From: Tetrahymena elliotti 4EA
Lineage: Eukaryota > Ciliophora > Oligohymenophorea > Hymenostomatida > Tetrahymenidae
Reading direction: 5' to 3'
Length of the DNA: 64,000 nucleotides
Assembly: GCA_000231825.2 (NCBI GenBank)
Contig: JH720318.1
Coordinates: forward strand, 142,539-206,538
Shown: positions 60,447 to 64,000 of the stretch, piece after piece
Layout of the letters: every line of letters begins with the position of its first letter
How positions within the stretch are numbered: the first letter of the stretch is position 1
Program-made: the position numbers and the translations under genes
Notes under the pieces: model-generated
Seen by the model: only the letters and a program-made list of their open reading frames with translations
The model's database searches: none
Told to the model about the DNA's origin: nothing

Positions 60447-62021
60447 AAAGACTTATAAAAATTATTTTATTTAATAAGTTTGTTTTTATCACATGTGTAT
60501 GTAAATAACTCATTTTGTATTTTTTTAAATTGAAGAAATTTATGTTCACTAAATTTAAGCATTTATTTTACAATATATTAAATAACATCTACCCACCTCA
60601 TAAACTGATACACATGAGAGTACTCATATTCTATCTATTTCAAAAATTGTTTTATTTACATTAAAATGTAGGTTAAACAAAAAAATAAATAACTTTACCT
60701 GAAAAGAAAATTTTTTTCTATTTTGTGCAAAATAAATAAGTTGAAGTTATTTGGCTGTAGAAAAATATTTTTTTTGATAATAAATGATTAAACAATAATT
60801 AGCAATAAATTTTCTTTAAAAAAACTTAAATTGTAAAATCAACAAATATTAAAAATATTTAATTATTTTTTTGAATTAAAATAAATTTAATTTTCTATTT
60901 AAAATAAAAAAAAATAAAAATCTAAAATAAATGAGTTTATTACTGAAATAATAATAATTTCATTCACATAAATATATAAATATTGTTAATTTTTATATTC
61001 TAATACACTAAAATTTTGTTCGGTTGAAAAAAATAATTAAAATTTTACAAACTTTTTTATTAAATTGCTTGAATTAATAGAAAATATTTTAAAACAAAAG
61101 CTCAAGAAAAAATTTATGATAAAATAAAAAAATGTGATGATTAATTCTGGAAAGATATGAATATATTTACAATCAAATTTATCTTCTAAATGATAAATAA
61201 ATATTTATTAATTTAGGTTTGATGCAATTTACAAATTTAGTTGTAACTATTTTATACTTACAAGCAGGGTTTTAAATATAATATAATCCATCTCTTGTTT
61301 ATTTTTTTATTGGATTAATAAAATCATTTGTTTCAAATAAAAAAGAAGAAATAATTATTTGCATTTTTGGTAATTATTTCTTTATTTTTTAGTAAAATAA
61401 TTTATAAAAAATAAGTGAACGATTAGTAGAAATATGATTTGATAGAAAGAATGGTTTATATAAAATTTCAAATTTCATCAAATTATTTATTAAATGTTAC
61501 AATCTTATATTTACTGCAGAAATTTTTAAAAGAAAATTCTTTACAACAAAAAAAGTTAAGGCATTTTAACTTATAAATTAGATAAAATTGATAAAATCAA
61601 ATATAAAAGTATAATATTTATGGTTGTACTTTCTTCTCTTATCTATTGCCCTAAAATAATTTTAAAAATATAGATTTTTTAAGTTAATTTATATGTAAAT
61701 TCTATTCAGTTATTCTACTTGTTAGGAACATGGCCAGAAAACAGACTGTATTTTTGATTTTTTAGGATATTTCCTACATAATATTTATTCATAGATAGTG
61801 TCTTTTTAATATACATATAGTTATGATGACAAAAAAGAAAAATTCAGAATTTTTTCAGGAAATAAATAAGTAAATAAAAAATTTAATACGATACATATAT
61901 ACATAGTTAAAATTCAACTCTGATAATATATATCTTCTTTTTAATAGGATACAAAATCAAAATAAATCAACATTAAAAAAATAAAAAGATTAACTAAAAA
62001 CACTCAAATACATTAGTGAAA
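60447..62021. other. Long AT-rich spacer upstream of the carboxylase gene
   Basis: About 1.6 kb of A/T-rich DNA, the longest gene-free stretch in the window. Only short frames and homopolymers; I see no RNA gene. Confidence 0.5.
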
Positions 62022-64000
62022 ATGATCAATAAATTACTCATAGCAAACAGAGGTGAAATCGCATGCAGAGTTATTCGTACTGCAAAGAAGTAAAACATTT
62101 TATTCGAAATAATACTTTAGATTTAGATAGAAAATTTATTTGTTTTTCTATTCTTATGACAAAAAAAATCTTTGTTTCAAAGGAGAATTTAAGAATACCA
62201 AATTAGATTAATGAACTCAAGGCAATATAATTTTTAAATTAAAATTTAGGATGGGTATTAAAACAGTAGCCGTTTATTCAGATATTGATAGAGATAGCAA
62301 ATTCGTTAGTATGGCTGATCAAGCTTACAGAGTTGGTCCTGCTCCTTCATGTAAGTCTTAATTTATTTTGAAACAATAATGCAAACTATTTAAATTATCT
62401 GCTTATAAATCTATCTATCCACTTTTTAACTCTTCTTCTACAATTTTTTTAATTTTATTTTTTAAATATGAAAAGTGTAAAGTTATTTGAATTCTTAAAA
62501 GATTATTGAAATTGCCCAAGATTCTCATTGCTCTGCTATCCACCCTGGTTTCGGTTTCTTATCAGAAAATGCTGATTTTGCTGATGAATGTTAAACTAAC
62601 AAAATTGTAATATAATTTGTTTTTTTAATAACTACTTGCATGAAAAAGCATCATTGACTTAGATATGATTAGCTAATTAGGTTTTAATTAAATTTTTGTT
62701 ATTAAAAATTAGATTTTCGTTGGTCCTCCTACTGATGCTATTAGAAAAATGGGTTCAAAGAGTGAATCTAAGATTATTATGACAAATGCAAATGTAAAAA
62801 GAAAGCAAAATTGCTGAGTAACATTAAAGTTAAATCATATTTTTTAAAAATTAGGTACCCGTTGTTCCTGGTTATCATGGTGAAAACTAAGATAAGGACT
62901 TGTAATTTGGAATTTTTCATTTAGTAGATTTAACATTTCATTTTTAAAAATAAAAAACAAAAGCCTCTTTGAGTAAGCTCGTAAAATTGGCTTCCCTGTA
63001 TTGATTAAGGCTGTTTTAGGTGGTGGTGGTAAGGGTATGCGTATCGTTACCAAGGAAAGTGAATTTTTCGAAGCCTTAGAAAGTGCTAAGAGAGAATCTT
63101 TGAAGGCTTTTAAGGATAACAGAGTCTTAATTGAAAAATATATCTAAAAGCCAAGACATATTGAAGTTTAAGTAAAAATAGTCAGAGAGAAAAAAAGTAA
63201 ATGTAAATGAATTAATAAAAAATATAGGTTTTTGGTGATCATCATGGCAATTATGTTCATTTATTTGAAAGAGATTGTTCTATCCAAAGAAGACATCAAA
63301 AAGTTATTGAAGAAGCTCCTTCAAATATTAACTGGGATCTTAGAAATAGCATTGGTATTCATATTCTATTAAAATTTCTTCCATTAATTAGCTAATTTAA
63401 ATAGGTTCAAGTGCTGTTGATGCTGCCAGAGCTGTCGGTTATTACAATGCCGGTACAGTTGAATTTATTTTTGATTTGATCTCAAATCAATATTTCTTCA
63501 TGGAAATGAATACAAGATTATAAGTTGAACATCCTATCTCTGAAATGATTACAGGAGAAGATTTTGTTGAATGGTAATTAAGAGTTGCTTAGGGTGAAAA
63601 GTTACCCAAGACCTAAGATTAATTGAAAATTAGAGGTCACTCTATTGAAGCAAGAATTTATTCTGAAGATCCCTACAACAATTTCCTTCCTGGTAATGGT
63701 AACCTCGAATTCTTCAGAGAGCCTAAGGAGGAAGATGGCGTTATTAGATTAGAAAGTGGTGTTAGAGAAGGTGATGATATCTCTATCTTCTATGATCCTA
63801 TGATTGCTAAACTTGTCGTTTGGGGTAAGGACAGATCTGCTGCCATTGGAACTCTTAACAAAGCTTTAAGTAAATAGATTAAAAATAGTTTAGTTTTTCG
63901 TTAAGCATTAAAATTATTTTTATTTTAGATGACTACAAGGTTGTTGGATTACCTACTAATTTGAGATTCTTAAGAACCTGCAGCTAACATCCTGATTTCT
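62022..64000 (+). CDS. MCCC1: 3-methylcrotonyl-CoA carboxylase, biotin-carboxylase (alpha) subunit, 5' part
   Basis: Start at 62022; exons 62022-62089, 62250-62350, 62476-62606, 62713-62793, 62855-62901 and 62964 onward, with further introns near 63175-63230, 63355-63404 and 63869-63929. The frame runs off the right edge. Motifs in order: [77 protein letters not shown], the ATP-grasp loop [58 protein letters not shown] and EDFVEWQLRVAQGEK. GYHGE and the FGD-HGN-V form fit MCCC1 better than propionyl-CoA or pyruvate carboxylase. Known role: ATP-dependent carboxylation of biotin for 3-methylcrotonyl-CoA in leucine breakdown, mitochondrial. No clear mitochondrial presequence is visible before [11 protein letters not shown], so an upstream exon or a different import signal may exist. 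The biotinyl domain lies beyond the window. Confidence 0.93.

Noticed and set aside
1..64000. Short open frames under the standard genetic code (60-146 codons) on both strands
   Set aside because: Almost all are shadows or fragments. Recognisable domains appear only when TAA and TAG are read as Gln. Examples rejected: 23240-23500 minus, 37495-37788 minus and 38136-38372 minus, which are opposite-strand shadows of Lys/Asp/Asn-rich coding DNA.
1..64000. Telomere repeats, tRNA or rRNA genes, transposase or reverse-transcriptase genes
   Set aside because: I looked for G4T2-type runs, cloverleaf-like GC-richer islands and conserved polymerase or transposase motifs and found none. A tRNA scan could still find a short one I missed.

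Overview
The window looks like nuclear DNA from a ciliate of the Tetrahymena type. Base composition is very AT-rich, and the long coding frames read through TAA and TAG as glutamine and end only at TGA. Introns are short to medium and AT-rich, bounded by GTAA/GTAT and TAG/AAG. Recognisable proteins appear only under that code (table 6). I saw no telomere repeats, tRNA or rRNA genes, CRISPR array or intact mobile element. All reading frames and splice sites below were worked out by hand; most were checked by codon-phase arithmetic across the junctions.

Layout, left to right. 1-5155 holds two minus-strand genes: the 5' part of a tubulin-tyrosine-ligase-like (TTLL) gene that runs off the left edge, and a six-exon conserved gene of unknown function. 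5703-8027 (+) is an EF-hand/C2/membrane protein. 8793-11309 (-) is a glycerol-3-phosphate acyltransferase of the Sct1/Gpt2 type. 12642-15041 (-) is the basal-body protein CCDC61/VFL3, and 16165-19433 (-) is a long coiled-coil protein. 20552-36145 (+) has four genes: a very large lysine/glutamine-rich coiled-coil protein, a one-exon zinc-finger protein, a second long coiled-coil protein (possibly TPR/Mlp-like) and a 192-residue protein with a hydrophobic segment.

36615-39577 (+) is a zinc-knuckle protein with three acidic DWGG motifs, an RS/RD-like tract and an unassigned C-terminal domain; this composition recalls the WG/GW Argonaute-partner proteins of ciliate DNA elimination. 40563-46277 (-) is an apparently intronless 1904-residue hybrid histidine kinase with an N-terminal membrane region. 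47720-52724 (+) is a degenerate Rab-like GTPase fused to a very large Gln/Asn-rich tail. 53175-58486 (+) carries a protein with a repeated ~35-residue module, a polyglutamine protein and a bZIP factor. 59242-60446 (+) is spliceosomal U2A', and 62022-64000 (+) is the 5' part of the biotin-carboxylase subunit of 3-methylcrotonyl-CoA carboxylase.

Genes are not arranged in operons. Spacers of 0.4-1.6 kb are AT-rich and mostly featureless, apart from a 38-bp triple tandem repeat (34531), a degenerate ~180-210-bp triple repeat that copies the 3' end of the neighbouring gene (15645-16200), and a hairpin (39711-39769). Several genes have cilium or basal-body themes (TTLL, CCDC61, two EF-hand or coiled-coil candidates); the rest are general cell functions.
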